From G963668655 sp963668655 (lineage in GTDB: Bacteria > Myxococcota_A > SURF-8), in contig CAXXPQ010000003.1 of assembly GCA_963668655.2 (NCBI GenBank), positions 744,001-808,000 on the forward strand: a stretch of DNA of 64,000 nt, given 5' to 3'. The notes under the pieces are model-generated. The model saw only the letters and a program-made list of their open reading frames with translations. It was not told where the DNA came from and searched no databases. Within the stretch, counting starts at the first letter, position 1; each line of letters begins with the position of its first letter. Positions 52,914 through 61,748 of the stretch are shown piece by piece. A program made the position numbers and the translations under genes.

Positions 52914-54161
52914 ATGGACATTGAGAAAATCATCGATACCGATCAAATAAAGGAAACTCCGCTTCGGGATCTGCTTTTCGAGGAAGCCAAGTGGGTGGCC
53001 GCGTTGGATTACTGTATGTCCTGCGGAAAATGCATCAGCGCCTGCCCGCTGTCCGGTTTCACCGACATGGAGCCCCGCAAGGCCGTCCGGCTCATCATGC
53101 TGGGCGACGAACAGACCGTCATCGACCACGACTGGATCTTCCAGTGCACCGGTTGCGACCGTTGCAGCTACGTCTGCCCCATGGGCGTGAAGATGGGCAG
53201 TCTGGTCACCCGGGCGCGCTCCCTGCGTCCCATGGACAAAAAACCGGGCAAGGCCCAGCTGACCTGCGAACTGCACCGCGACAAAGGCAACAACATGCAG
53301 ATCGCCACGGAGGAATGGCTGGACACCGTGGACTGGATGATGGAGGAGATCCAGGAGGAAATCCCGGAATTGACCGTGCCCATCGACAAACAGGGCGCGA
53401 AGTACTTCGCCACCATCAATTCCAAACTGCCCATGTATCATCCGGACGAGTTGCAGTCCATTTACAAGGTCTTCCACGCAGCCGGCGCAGACTGGACCAT
53501 GCCGTCCATCTGGTGGGAAGGCACCAATTACTGCATGTTTTCCGGCGACCTGAAATCCTGGGAAAACAACCTGCGCAAGCAGGTGGAGCGTCTGGAAGAA
53601 CTCGGCTGCAAGGTGATGGCCTACACGGAATGCGGCCACGGCTATTTCGCCACCGTGGACGGCTATAAGAAATTCGGTATCAAACCGAATTTCGAACTGA
53701 CCCACGTGGTCAATCTGTACGCGCGTTGGATCGCCGAGGGACGCTTCAAGCTGGACAAATCGAAAAACAAGCAGCGCGTGACGCTCCACGACCCCTGCAA
53801 CGCCGGCCGTAAATCCGTCATGAACGGCTACCAGGACATCCTGGAGGACGCCCGGTACGTGCTGGACAACGTCTGCGAGGACTGGGTGGAGATGTGGCCC
53901 AACCGCGAGTACAACTACTGCTGCTCGGGCGGCGGCGGCGCCCTGATCTCCGGATTCGCCAACGCCCGCAACCATTACGGCCTGGTCAAGGTCGAGCAGA
54001 TCGACCGCACGGGCGCGGAACTGGTCTGCACGCCCTGCGTGAACTGCGTGGACGGCATCGGCGATCTGGCGAAGGAATACAAAAAGCCGTGGGAATCCGT
54101 ACACCTGTGGAAACTCCTGGCCAATGCCATCGTAATCGATAACGATAACAAGGACGAGTGA
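52914..54161 (+). CDS. HdrC-HdrB fusion (HdrD-like), soluble
   Basis: This 415-residue protein joins an HdrC part with two 4Fe-4S motifs (Cys34/37/40/44 in CMSCGKCISACP and Cys78/81/84/88 in CTGCDRCSYVCP) to an HdrB-like CCG part (about 150-400). The CCG part has DPCNAGR, NYCCSGGGGALISG and CTPCVNC, resembling the noncubane-cluster site of HdrB/HdrD. The first CCG module seems degenerate (AYTECGHGYF). There are no transmembrane helices, unlike QmoC or HdrE. The start has TGAGGAG upstream. With the two HdrA-like proteins it would form a soluble electron-transfer complex; the disulfide or other substrate is unknown. Confidence 0.88.
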   Translation: MDIEKIIDTDQIKETPLRDLLFEEAKWVAALDYCMSCGKCISACPLSGFTDMEPRKAVRLIMLGDEQTVIDHDWIFQCTGCDRCSYVCPMGVKMGSLVTRARSLRPMDKKPGKAQLTCELHRDKGNNMQIATEEWLDTVDWMMEEIQEEIPELTVPIDKQGAKYFATINSKLPMYHPDELQSIYKVFHAAGADWTMPSIWWEGTNYCMFSGDLKSWENNLRKQVERLEELGCKVMAYTECGHGYFATVDGYKKFGIKPNFELTHVVNLYARWIAEGRFKLDKSKNKQRVTLHDPCNAGRKSVMNGYQDILEDARYVLDNVCEDWVEMWPNREYNYCCSGGGGALISGFANARNHYGLVKVEQIDRTGAELVCTPCVNCVDGIGDLAKEYKKPWESVHLWKLLANAIVIDNDNKDE

Positions 54162-54192
54162 CCAACCGCCCATCGGATGAAAGCGAAAGACG

Positions 54193-54678
54193 ATGAACGT
54201 ATTCGACATCAAGACGGAAGAAGAATGGTGCGGCCTGCTGGACGGTTTTCACGACCAGACCGGGCTGGCCGTTTCCCTGACGGACCCCAACGGAAAAATT
54301 TTACTGACCTGCGGCGTGCGGAATCCGCTCTGCCAGGCGATCCGGGATAAACCGGAAACCCTGACCTACGTGTGCAGTCAGACCAACATGGCCATGACCG
54401 CGGAAGTCAAGGCCACCAGGCACGCCGTGCTGGAATCCTGCGAGGCGGGGCTGGTGCGCGTGGCCATTCCGGTGCTCAAAGACGGCGAACTGGTGGCCCA
54501 GGTCACCGGCTGCGGCATCGCCGCGTCCAAGGACGAGATCGACGTTTTCATGCTTTCCAGGCAACTGGGTTTGGAGGAAACAGAGATCAACGAACTGGTC
54601 GAGAAAGTCGTTGTCGGCTCGGAGGAAGATATCGAGAAAGTGGCCGAGAAGATCGAGGATCGACTTTCAAGCCACTGA
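54193..54678 (+). CDS. PocR-type ligand-binding protein
   Basis: This 161-residue protein consists of one PocR-like sensory domain. Features include LTDPNGKILL, PLCQAI, TYVCSQTN, AVLESCEAGLVRVAIPVL and GQ-type VAQVTGCGIA, with Cys residues recurring at the family's typical places. PocR domains bind small molecules in regulators of propanediol use and occur with anaerobic one-carbon enzymes. Here it has no output domain and is the last gene of the Hdr run, so it may act as a sensor or as a small subunit of the complex. A terminator follows. Confidence 0.75.
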   Translation: MNVFDIKTEEEWCGLLDGFHDQTGLAVSLTDPNGKILLTCGVRNPLCQAIRDKPETLTYVCSQTNMAMTAEVKATRHAVLESCEAGLVRVAIPVLKDGELVAQVTGCGIAASKDEIDVFMLSRQLGLEETEINELVEKVVVGSEEDIEKVAEKIEDRLSSH

Positions 54679-54700
54679 TTTCCCTGCCGAATTCTCTATG

Positions 54701-54732
54701 AAAAGCGGAGGTGCGATGCCTCCGCTTTTTTT
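54701..54732 (+). terminator. Rho-independent terminator of kinase-Hdr-PocR operon
   Basis: AGCGGAGG and CCTCCGCT form an 8-bp stem around TGCGATG, followed by eight T residues. It lies 23 bases after the PocR stop and just overlaps the end of the convergent gene. Confidence 0.9.
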
Positions 54733-56074
54733 ATCTCTTCTCCGTTCCCATGCCCGGCAGGCCGGATACTTCCGTCAGCGCCAGAAGCACCGCTCCCACG
54801 CCGTAGGAAACATCGTCCACGGTATTGACGGAGGCGTAGCTCGCCAGGGTTCCCGGATTGGTCGGCCCGCTTACGCCAGTCACCACCGGGCGGTTTTCTT
54901 CGTCGTACACTACGCGTTCGCGCACCCCCTCGGCCGCCGCTTCGATCAGATCCAGCGTGAAGATTTCCGACAGATGGCCGTAACGGAATCCCCGGGCCGC
55001 GCCGAAGGCGAACAGGGCCGCCACGCTGGTTTCCAGATAGGACTCTCCCGGGCGATTCATCACCGTCCACCAGAGGCCGGTTTCCGAATCGATGGACTGG
55101 ATCGCCGCCGCGAGCAGTCGGGCTTCCGCCTCCCGAATATCCTCCACGCTTTCCCCCCGGTTTCGTCGCACCCGCAGGTGATCGTATCCGGCCGCGGCCA
55201 CCCAGCCGTTGCCGCGTCCCCAGAAAACGCCCTCTTCCTGGGGAAAAGCCTCGATCTCCGTGGCGTGGGTATAGAAACCGGACTCCTTCTGCAACAGGTC
55301 CGTAAAGATCCGGAACTGCTCGACATAAGCGTCCAGGGCGGTTTCGTCGTCCGCGTATTCTCCCCAGCGGGTGAAGACGTTTCCGAACATGAACAGCGAA
55401 TCCACCCAGAGCGAAATCCCCAGGGCGTCCCAGGTTCCCAGGTGGTTGATACCACCTTCGGGGGTGCGCAGGGCCTCTTCGTACAGATAATGCAGGGCCT
55501 GGTCGATCACCGCCCGGTACTTCTCCTCGCCGGTTTCCTCCAAAAGCAGCACCGCCAACGCGGAGGGCGCACAGGAATCCGAAGTGGCCATGGAAAGGCC
55601 TTCCTCGATGTGATGGTCCATCCAGGCCCGAATATACTCCAGATAACGCGCGTCGCCCGTCACCCGGTACACCGCTTCCAGGCCGATCATCAGCACGGCC
55701 TCGCCCCAGTCCCAGCGAATGCTTTCCGGATCCCGCGTCGCCAACTGGTTATCGGCGATCTCCACGGCCAGGGCCACCCACCCGGAATCCGGATCGCGTT
55801 TTTGTTTCCAGCAGGCGGCGTCCGGCGGCGCATCCGGCCGGCAATAGTCGAAGGGCGGTTCTTTCTCCGCCTCCCGCTCGGCTTCCGCCTCGTCCTCTCC
55901 GTCATCGTCGCCATCCGCCGTTTCTTCGTCGGTTTCTCCCGGATCTTCCGCGTCCCGATCTCCATCGGCGGAATCGCCGCCGGAACCCGAGCATCCCCAG
56001 CAGAAAAGCGCGAACACTACAAGAATCGCCAGTTCCAGCAGGCCCCATTCGTATGACCGACCGTATACCTTCAT
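54731..56074 (-). CDS. GH105-like unsaturated glucuronyl/rhamnogalacturonyl hydrolase lipoprotein
   Basis: This 447-residue protein has a lipoprotein-like signal (hydrophobic 12-27, then WGCSG) and an acidic DGD/AE linker (about 35-72). The rest is an alpha/alpha barrel with the marks of family GH88/GH105: IRWDWGEAVLMIGLEAVYRVTGD, ISLWVDSLFMFGNVF, FWGRGNGWVAA and TLASYASVNTVDDVSYGVGAVLLAL near the end. Such enzymes remove 4,5-unsaturated uronic acids left by polysaccharide lyases. The lyase-like gene 31 bases upstream supports this. Lipobox fit is imperfect (CWGC). It shares its linker style with two other lipoproteins in the window. Confidence 0.82.
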   Translation of the reverse strand: MKVYGRSYEWGLLELAILVVFALFCWGCSGSGGDSADGDRDAEDPGETDEETADGDDDGEDEAEAEREAEKEPPFDYCRPDAPPDAACWKQKRDPDSGWVALAVEIADNQLATRDPESIRWDWGEAVLMIGLEAVYRVTGDARYLEYIRAWMDHHIEEGLSMATSDSCAPSALAVLLLEETGEEKYRAVIDQALHYLYEEALRTPEGGINHLGTWDALGISLWVDSLFMFGNVFTRWGEYADDETALDAYVEQFRIFTDLLQKESGFYTHATEIEAFPQEEGVFWGRGNGWVAAAGYDHLRVRRNRGESVEDIREAEARLLAAAIQSIDSETGLWWTVMNRPGESYLETSVAALFAFGAARGFRYGHLSEIFTLDLIEAAAEGVRERVVYDEENRPVVTGVSGPTNPGTLASYASVNTVDDVSYGVGAVLLALTEVSGLPGMGTEKR

Positions 56075-56105
56075 CGTCCTCTCCGGTTTGCGTTTCGTGT
56101 TTTTT

Positions 56106-58514
56106 TCAGGGCGTCTCCACCACGACGGCCGGTTCCCCGTTGTTTTCGATCAGCGTCGCACCGTCGAGTCGCAGATACGATCCCCTCGCCAGCAGGGTTA
56201 CGGCCTCGCCCTCCAGCGTCAGCATGACCAGTTCGCCGTCCGTTTCCACGCTGTGGCCCGTGGAAAGAACGAGCGTCGCGGGAGCGCGTTCGTCCCGCAG
56301 GATGAACAGATCCGTCCCGTCGGCGTGGGTCACCGTCCAGGCGGCGAATCCCTCGGTCACGCCGTCCGCCGTTACCGCGACCACCACAAGCCGGTCGTCC
56401 GCCGCCCCGGATTCCACCCCCACGCGATAGGGCGCCGTTACCGCCAGGTAGCCCGGCGCGATCCCGGCGAGGTTTCCGTCCAGCACGCCGTGATGGTGCG
56501 GATCCGAATCGATTTCGTGGACGTGGGGAGCTTCCAGTTCGTTGAACGGCGGTTCCGCCATTTCCAGCCCCGGGTCCGTACCGGCCAAATAAACGTCCAC
56601 ACCCGCCAGAGGCATTTCCCAGGTGGCACGCGGCGCATCGATCTCGAACGTCCCGCCTTCCTCGTAGCCCGAGAACCCGTGCAGCCGCCAGGTGTGATGG
56701 CGCGTGTCCCGGGAGGTCGTCACGATGCGGTCCGCCGTGATCAGATAGCGATTGCGCACGAAAAGATAATGGCGCTCCGTTTGCGAGATTTCGATCTCCT
56801 GCCAGGCTTCCACGTAGGACAGATTCTTTCCCAGCGATTCGTTCATCAGAAAGGCGTCCGCGTCTCCGAAATTCAGGATCAGCCCCTTCGGCGGCACGGG
56901 TTCCTCTTCGATCATCAGCACGTTGTGGCTGGCCGCCTGGGCGGTGCGGGCGTTGTCCGACATATTGGGCTTGTAATAGCCCGGGTCGATCAGCAGGTAT
57001 TCGCCGTAGGCCGAAAGCGTAAACGATCCCGCGTCCACGTGATCGTGCACCGTCTTGCGCACCGGCCCGTGCTCGGCGGTGACCAGCACCCAGAGATCGT
57101 CGGCCTCCCAACCGCTACGGAATACGGCCTGTCCGGCGTCGTACATGACCCGATCCTTGTACGCCGGAAGTTCCGAAGGCATGTCGTCCGGAACGTAGGC
57201 CAGATGCTGAATGCGCAGATCGTAGCCGCCGCTCATGTTGTAGTCGTCGTGCTCCCAGTCCCAGATGAGATCGGGACGGTCCATGAAACCCGACAGGATG
57301 GCGCCGCCGTTGCCGCGCCTGCGACCGCTGTCCTCCATGGGAGGCCGTCGGCCATCCGGCATGCGCAGGGCGAGAAACCAGTCCACGGAGAGCTGGAAGC
57401 GTTCGCCGTGGAGAAGGTTTTCGTACAGAAACGGCTCGCCATCGACGCAGGTGTAATCGTTCCAGGGGGCCGCGTCCAACCGGTTGACGCAGTTGCGATT
57501 GAACCAGACCGGCGTCTTCACCCGGTTTTCGTAGGCCAGAAACAGGGAAAGCGAAGGCGCGAAGGCGAAGCGGTAATAGAGCGATCCTTCCGAGACGCCG
57601 CCGTCCGGCTGGATGTAGTGACCGTACGGTCCCCAAAGATAATCCAGTTCGGAAAAAGCCCAGTCGGCCCAGGCGCTCGCCTGGGGATGCTCGGGAAAGG
57701 CGATGGCCGCCATGGCCAGGGAACAGGCCGTGCGGATGGGGTGATTGTTCTGGGTGTAGTACAAGGCCATCGTACGATGGAAAACGTCCAGAATGTAATC
57801 GTTGTAAAAGGCGTCCGCGATGTTCGTCAGTTTGGTTTCCACGGCCCGGGCTTCCTCGGTGGAAATCATCTCCGCGCCGATCAGCAGATCCAGGGCGTAG
57901 GTGTAACCCAGCATGATGGCGGGCAACCGGATGTCGATATCGAAATCCTCGTGGCTCTCGTAGTTGTCGGAAAGTTGGTCCATGAAATCCCGCGCTTTTT
58001 CCGCCATGGTTTCGTCGTCCAGCAGCCAGGCCAGAAAAGCCGCCGACTGCGCCGTCTCGCCGTTGACCTGCTCCTTGCTGTCGAAGGTGTCCGGTTCCGG
58101 GAAATCGTAATGATCCCGCTCGGCTACGGCGCGAATCTCTTCCAGGATGGATTTGAAGGGCTCCCGTTCGATGCGGGACAGGATACGATCCTTGTCCTCC
58201 GGACGCACCAGAAGACTGGGAGCGTAATCCGGTCGAGGCGGCAGTCCCACGGGATAGTCTTCCGCTTCCACTTCCGCTTCCATTTCTTCCTCGGCATCCC
58301 CGTCCGATTCGGCCGATTCCTCGTCTCCGTCCTCCAACCCATCGGAATCGCCATTCATTTCGGAATCGCCGTCCGGAGTTTCCTCCGCAAGATCCATGTC
58401 GCCGTCCGGATCACCGTTCGAATCCGCTGAATCCGAACAGGCGGTTATAAGGGATATAAACAGACCGAGAAGAAAGCCGCATCCAATTACGAAAATGCCT
58501 CGCTGAACCGCCAT
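56106..58514 (-). CDS. Heparinase II/III-like polysaccharide lyase lipoprotein
   Basis: This 802-residue protein has a lipoprotein signal (ISLITAC, Cys about 26), an acidic Asp-Gly-Asp/Glu linker (about 28-88) and an alpha/alpha toroid followed by a heparinase II/III-type beta-sandwich (YDAGQAVFRSGW, VHDHVDAGSFTLSAYGEYLLIDPGYY, ASHNVLMI). The conserved HDHVDAGSF region is typical of family PL12/PL21-like lyases acting on uronate polysaccharides. With the GH105-like gene it forms a two-gene degradation unit, probably surface exposed. No sulfatase of the classic type or transporter is adjacent. Confidence 0.85.
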   Translation of the reverse strand: MAVQRGIFVIGCGFLLGLFISLITACSDSADSNGDPDGDMDLAEETPDGDSEMNGDSDGLEDGDEESAESDGDAEEEMEAEVEAEDYPVGLPPRPDYAPSLLVRPEDKDRILSRIEREPFKSILEEIRAVAERDHYDFPEPDTFDSKEQVNGETAQSAAFLAWLLDDETMAEKARDFMDQLSDNYESHEDFDIDIRLPAIMLGYTYALDLLIGAEMISTEEARAVETKLTNIADAFYNDYILDVFHRTMALYYTQNNHPIRTACSLAMAAIAFPEHPQASAWADWAFSELDYLWGPYGHYIQPDGGVSEGSLYYRFAFAPSLSLFLAYENRVKTPVWFNRNCVNRLDAAPWNDYTCVDGEPFLYENLLHGERFQLSVDWFLALRMPDGRRPPMEDSGRRRGNGGAILSGFMDRPDLIWDWEHDDYNMSGGYDLRIQHLAYVPDDMPSELPAYKDRVMYDAGQAVFRSGWEADDLWVLVTAEHGPVRKTVHDHVDAGSFTLSAYGEYLLIDPGYYKPNMSDNARTAQAASHNVLMIEEEPVPPKGLILNFGDADAFLMNESLGKNLSYVEAWQEIEISQTERHYLFVRNRYLITADRIVTTSRDTRHHTWRLHGFSGYEEGGTFEIDAPRATWEMPLAGVDVYLAGTDPGLEMAEPPFNELEAPHVHEIDSDPHHHGVLDGNLAGIAPGYLAVTAPYRVGVESGAADDRLVVVAVTADGVTEGFAAWTVTHADGTDLFILRDERAPATLVLSTGHSVETDGELVMLTLEGEAVTLLARGSYLRLDGATLIENNGEPAVVVETP

Positions 58515-58793
58515 ATCTTCCTCCCGTACGTAAGGAAATTCCCCGATAATGAAAACGGTCGGGATGGATTCCGGTTTTAGAGATAGCGAACCTCTGGCCC
58601 GCCGATGGGTATCCTATCACAAGATGGCTTCTCCTTCACCTGTTTTATCAAGGCGGGGGCGGCGGATTCTCCTTCATCGCCTCCCGGAATTCAGCCCTCC
58701 CGTTTTCGTAAAGCGGGTGCTCTTGACAGCCGTCCGTTCCGATGATAGCCTTCGAATCAGGACACGCCATTCCATTCAAGGAAGGAACCGACA

Positions 58794-59984
58794 ATGATGC
58801 AACGCGCTTGGATCCTTGCCGCCTTGCCGGCCGCGCTGGGAATCGTCCTGAGTTTCGCCGCTTTTGCATGCTCGAACCTTCAATCCGGGGCCGCCTCGAA
58901 GACGCTGGGCGCGGCCTGCGACAGTTCCGCCGCTTGTTCCTACGGCGAATCCTGCGCCACCTTCGGCGTGGACTGCGACCCGGAGACGCAAAGCTGCACT
59001 CCGGCTTCCATCTGCGTCCCCGGCTCCTGCTACGCCAACAGCGACTGCATCGACGTGGAGAATCTCAAGTGCTGCGCGGGTCAATGCGTGGACATCGACG
59101 ATTCCTGCCAGGCGCCCTGCCGCAACAACGAAGATTGCCGGGAAGGCGTCTGTCTGGCCGGAAGCTGCCTGGAAATTCCCGGACTCACCGGAGGCACCTG
59201 CCAGTCCGGCGAAGACTGTCCCGACGGCTCCATGTGCGTGGCCGGAGTCTGCATCGACAACCCCGGCGTGGACGGCGGGATGTGCGACACGGACGCGGAC
59301 TGCGAAAACGGCGCTTGCGTGGCCGGATTCTGCATTACCGGCGCGGAGGGCGAGGACGGCCGCTGCGAAACGGCGGACGACTGCCCGGGTTCGGGGGCGA
59401 TCTGCATCCTGGGCATGTGCATCGGCGGAAACGGCTCCTCGTCGTCCTGTGAAACGTCCGAGGATTGCCTTCCCGGACAGGAATGCCTGGAACATCAATG
59501 CGTCACTCCCTGGGCGGGCACCTGCGAGACGGACGCGGACTGCAATGAAAACTATATCTGCCAGAGCGGCCTTTGCATGCCCCAGGACGTTCAGAGTTGC
59601 GAAAGCAGCGAAGACTGCGGCACGGGTGAAATCTGTATCGGAGGCTTTTGCCTGAACGGCGGCACGGATCAGGAAGGCCGCTGCTCGGACGACTACGACT
59701 GCGCGCCGGGAGAGGAATGTATCGCCACGTTCTGTCTGGAAAGCGGCACCCTGCCGAACCAATGCGACACGGACGCGGATTGCGTGGGAGGCGACACCTG
59801 CATGGGGGGATTCTGCGTTGGAATTCCAAGCCCGGGTCAGCGTTGCAACAGCAGCGAGGATTGCGACGGCGGCCTGTGCCTCTTCAACCGTTGTTGGGGC
59901 GGCGAGAGTTCCAGCAGTTGCCGCACCTCGGCGGACTGCCCGCCCGGCTACGAATGCGTGATGCAGTCCTGCATCCAGTTCTGA
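58794..59984 (+). CDS. Cysteine-rich repeat lipoprotein
   Basis: This 396-residue protein has a lipoprotein signal (SFAAFAC, Cys about 26) and about ten to twelve short Cys-rich repeats of the form C-x4-5-DC-x-G-x2-C-x2-G-x-C (for example CDTDADCENGACVAGFC). Such repeats are common in myxobacterial and related surface proteins. Disulfide formation after export is expected. Gly/Ser spacers separate repeats. No enzymatic motif is present; adhesion or matrix structure is possible. AAGGAA precedes the start; ATG at 58794 or 58797 are both possible. Confidence 0.82.
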   Translation: MMQRAWILAALPAALGIVLSFAAFACSNLQSGAASKTLGAACDSSAACSYGESCATFGVDCDPETQSCTPASICVPGSCYANSDCIDVENLKCCAGQCVDIDDSCQAPCRNNEDCREGVCLAGSCLEIPGLTGGTCQSGEDCPDGSMCVAGVCIDNPGVDGGMCDTDADCENGACVAGFCITGAEGEDGRCETADDCPGSGAICILGMCIGGNGSSSSCETSEDCLPGQECLEHQCVTPWAGTCETDADCNENYICQSGLCMPQDVQSCESSEDCGTGEICIGGFCLNGGTDQEGRCSDDYDCAPGEECIATFCLESGTLPNQCDTDADCVGGDTCMGGFCVGIPSPGQRCNSSEDCDGGLCLFNRCWGGESSSSCRTSADCPPGYECVMQSCIQF

Positions 59985-60095
59985 GGGAATTCATCCAGCT
60001 CCGGTGACTCCACCCATAGGATTAGGATCGGGTACAGTGTTCCCAATATTTCCGAATAAAATGAGCGTGCTAGATCGGGTGAAGAGTCTCCCAGT

Positions 60096-60659
60096 CTACA
60101 GGAGCTGATATTTCTTATAAAATTCCATCTTTCCTATTCCCCATAAATCGTTTATTCTGATTTGTTTATCATTTAGCAATATCGCATATGCAGCACTAAC
60201 ACGACAATCTAAGTTTTTTGGAGAAAGAATAACAGCCATAATTAGCCCCAAGATTATTTGCTTTGGCAATTTGAATTTACCATGAAAGTCTGCGATTTTG
60301 GTTTGCTCAGTAAATTCAATTCTTTCATCTATTTTGCATTCATGGGTCAAGCCACAACGAATCGTTTTATAAATTATTTCACTAATAGGCGCATATCCCT
60401 TAGAATTCGTTTTTATATCTTTCACATTAATGCACTTAATTTCGATGGTCCCGCAACAAATGCCAGGAAAGCCGAATAATGTAACAATTTCCATATTCTC
60501 TGAAATAAAATCTTTAAAACGTTTTGCACTGTTATTTTTGTAACCTGTCAATCTTGAGGAGGTTGCATCAACGGCTGAACAAGCCAGCGCAAGTGCAACA
60601 TCATTCCTACCAGTGTCCAAAGCATCTATTGATGAGGCAATAAAATTAGAAATACCCAT
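60096..60659 (-). CDS. AT-rich hypothetical protein, probably foreign
   Basis: This 187-residue protein is one I do not recognise. Its gene is much more AT-rich than all its neighbours and uses AT-ending codons, as does the surrounding 60.0-60.8 kb, which points to horizontal gain. The protein is soluble; a region of alternating helix (LDTGRNDVALALACSAVDATSSRLTG) near the N-terminus and several Cys are the only features. There is no transposase, integrase or tRNA nearby. A defense-type or phage-derived role is possible, but nothing in the sequence proves it. Confidence 0.6.
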   Translation of the reverse strand: MGISNFIASSIDALDTGRNDVALALACSAVDATSSRLTGYKNNSAKRFKDFISENMEIVTLFGFPGICCGTIEIKCINVKDIKTNSKGYAPISEIIYKTIRCGLTHECKIDERIEFTEQTKIADFHGKFKLPKQIILGLIMAVILSPKNLDCRVSAAYAILLNDKQIRINDLWGIGKMEFYKKYQLL

Positions 60660-60765
60660 AAAAAAACCCTTTCATCACTGGGAAACCGCGTCTAGGCGCA
60701 GCAGAATCGTATCCTGGTTTTTATGTTTAAACCGTACGGGATGGCAAAGCGAACCTCTCCCATGC

Positions 60766-60785
60766 CTGTATGATATAATATACAG
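60766..60785. promoter_or_regulatory. AT-rich dyad with embedded TATAAT
   Basis: CTGTAT and ATACAG flank eight bases and enclose TATAAT (60774-60779, plus strand). It lies 107 bases upstream of the AT-rich gene and resembles a repressor operator over a promoter. It is not a standard LexA box, because the CTGT-ACAG gap is 12 rather than 8. Confidence 0.4.
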
Positions 60786-60846
60786 ATACATTTGCATAGA
60801 CCTTTCCCCTTGAAAAACGTCTCTCCCGCTGGTTGTCGAGTTTCAG

Positions 60847-61311
60847 CTACTTATGGTAGGGTTCGCCGCGCAGGATGGTGAAGGCCCGGTATAGCTGCTC
60901 GACGAAAACCAGCCGGGCCAGATCGTGGGCGAAGGTCATGGGCGAAAGCGAAAGGGCGTCGTCCGCGCGCTCGCGAACCTCCGGGCCATGGCCGTAGGCC
61001 CCTCCGATCAGAAAATCCAGCCGCCGCACCGAGCGGTTCATGCGCTCCTGGAGCCATGCCGCGAAGGCGGACGAATCCATGGAACGGCCCCCCTCGTCCA
61101 GCAGAACCACGTAACTTTCCGGCCTGACCAGCTTCAAAAGCCTGTCGCCTTCCCGTTGAACCAGCACACCGGAATCGTGAATTCCCTTTTCGTCGGGAGT
61201 TTCGATACGTTCGAAGGAGGTATAGCGAGAGATGCGTTCTTCATAATCCCGCAGACAGCGGAGGAGAGGTTTATTGCCTGGTTTCCCGATCCCGATCAGG
61301 CGGACTTTCAC
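60847..61311 (-). CDS. rlmH: 23S rRNA (pseudouridine1915-N3)-methyltransferase
   Basis: This 154-residue protein is an RlmH/SPOUT methyltransferase, which methylates pseudouridine 1915 in helix 69 of 23S rRNA. It has the family's start VKVRLIGIGKP, the LLDEGGRSMDSSAFA stretch, the knot motif FLIGGAYGHGPEV and the C-terminal HDLARLVFVEQLYRAFTILRGEPYHK. Length is the family standard (about 155). It starts with GTG at 61311, overlapping the rsfS stop by four bases; a longer frame from 61407 runs through rsfS. Confidence 0.95.
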   Translation of the reverse strand: MKVRLIGIGKPGNKPLLRCLRDYEERISRYTSFERIETPDEKGIHDSGVLVQREGDRLLKLVRPESYVVLLDEGGRSMDSSAFAAWLQERMNRSVRRLDFLIGGAYGHGPEVRERADDALSLSPMTFAHDLARLVFVEQLYRAFTILRGEPYHK

Positions 61312-61748
61312 GTTCGATCCATCTCTTCCGAAGCCGGAGGCGTCCCGAAGCGGGATTCGGCCTCTCGCAGCAGCTCCGCCACGTCCAGTTCCGGGCTGCC
61401 CATCCACAGGCCGTCCAGATCGTAGAAATCCCGCATGGGCTCATAGAAAATGTTGACGATCAATCCGCCGTAGTCCATCAGAACCCAGTGGTTCAGATCT
61501 TCGCCCTCCACGCCGATGGCGCGGTGGCCGTGCTTCTTCATGGCCCGTGCGATGCGCTCCTGAATGGCGCCCACGTGCCGGTCCGAGGTTCCATGACAGA
61601 TCAGGATGTAATCCGTATAGGTTTCCCTTCCGGTGACATCGTACAACAGCGGACGCTCGGCCTTTCGTTCGTCCGCCGCGTGAAGAGCGACCAGGATTTT
61701 CTCGTATTCTTCCGGCAGGATGACACGCCGGGTTTCACTTTCGCTCAT
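61308..61748 (-). CDS. rsfS: Ribosomal silencing factor RsfS
   Basis: This 146-residue protein is RsfS, which binds ribosomal protein L14 and blocks subunit joining in starved cells. It has DYILICHGTSDRHVGAIQERI, GHRAIGVEGEDLNHWVLMDYGGLIVNIFYEPMRDFYDLDGLW, the family core. The rsfS-rlmH order is widespread among bacteria. The start overlaps the stop of the upstream lipoprotein gene by four bases and the end overlaps rlmH by three, so all three are translated as a unit. Confidence 0.95.
   Translation of the reverse strand: MSESETRRVILPEEYEKILVALHAADERKAERPLLYDVTGRETYTDYILICHGTSDRHVGAIQERIARAMKKHGHRAIGVEGEDLNHWVLMDYGGLIVNIFYEPMRDFYDLDGLWMGSPELDVAELLREAESRFGTPPASEEMDRT

Noticed and set aside
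49774..54161. Sulfate-reducer qmoABC
   Set aside because: The third protein is a soluble HdrC-HdrB fusion without the membrane part of QmoC, and no sulfite or adenylylsulfate reductase genes are present.
60766..60785. LexA box
   Set aside because: CTGT and ACAG are 12 bases apart, whereas the usual enterobacterial spacing is eight.
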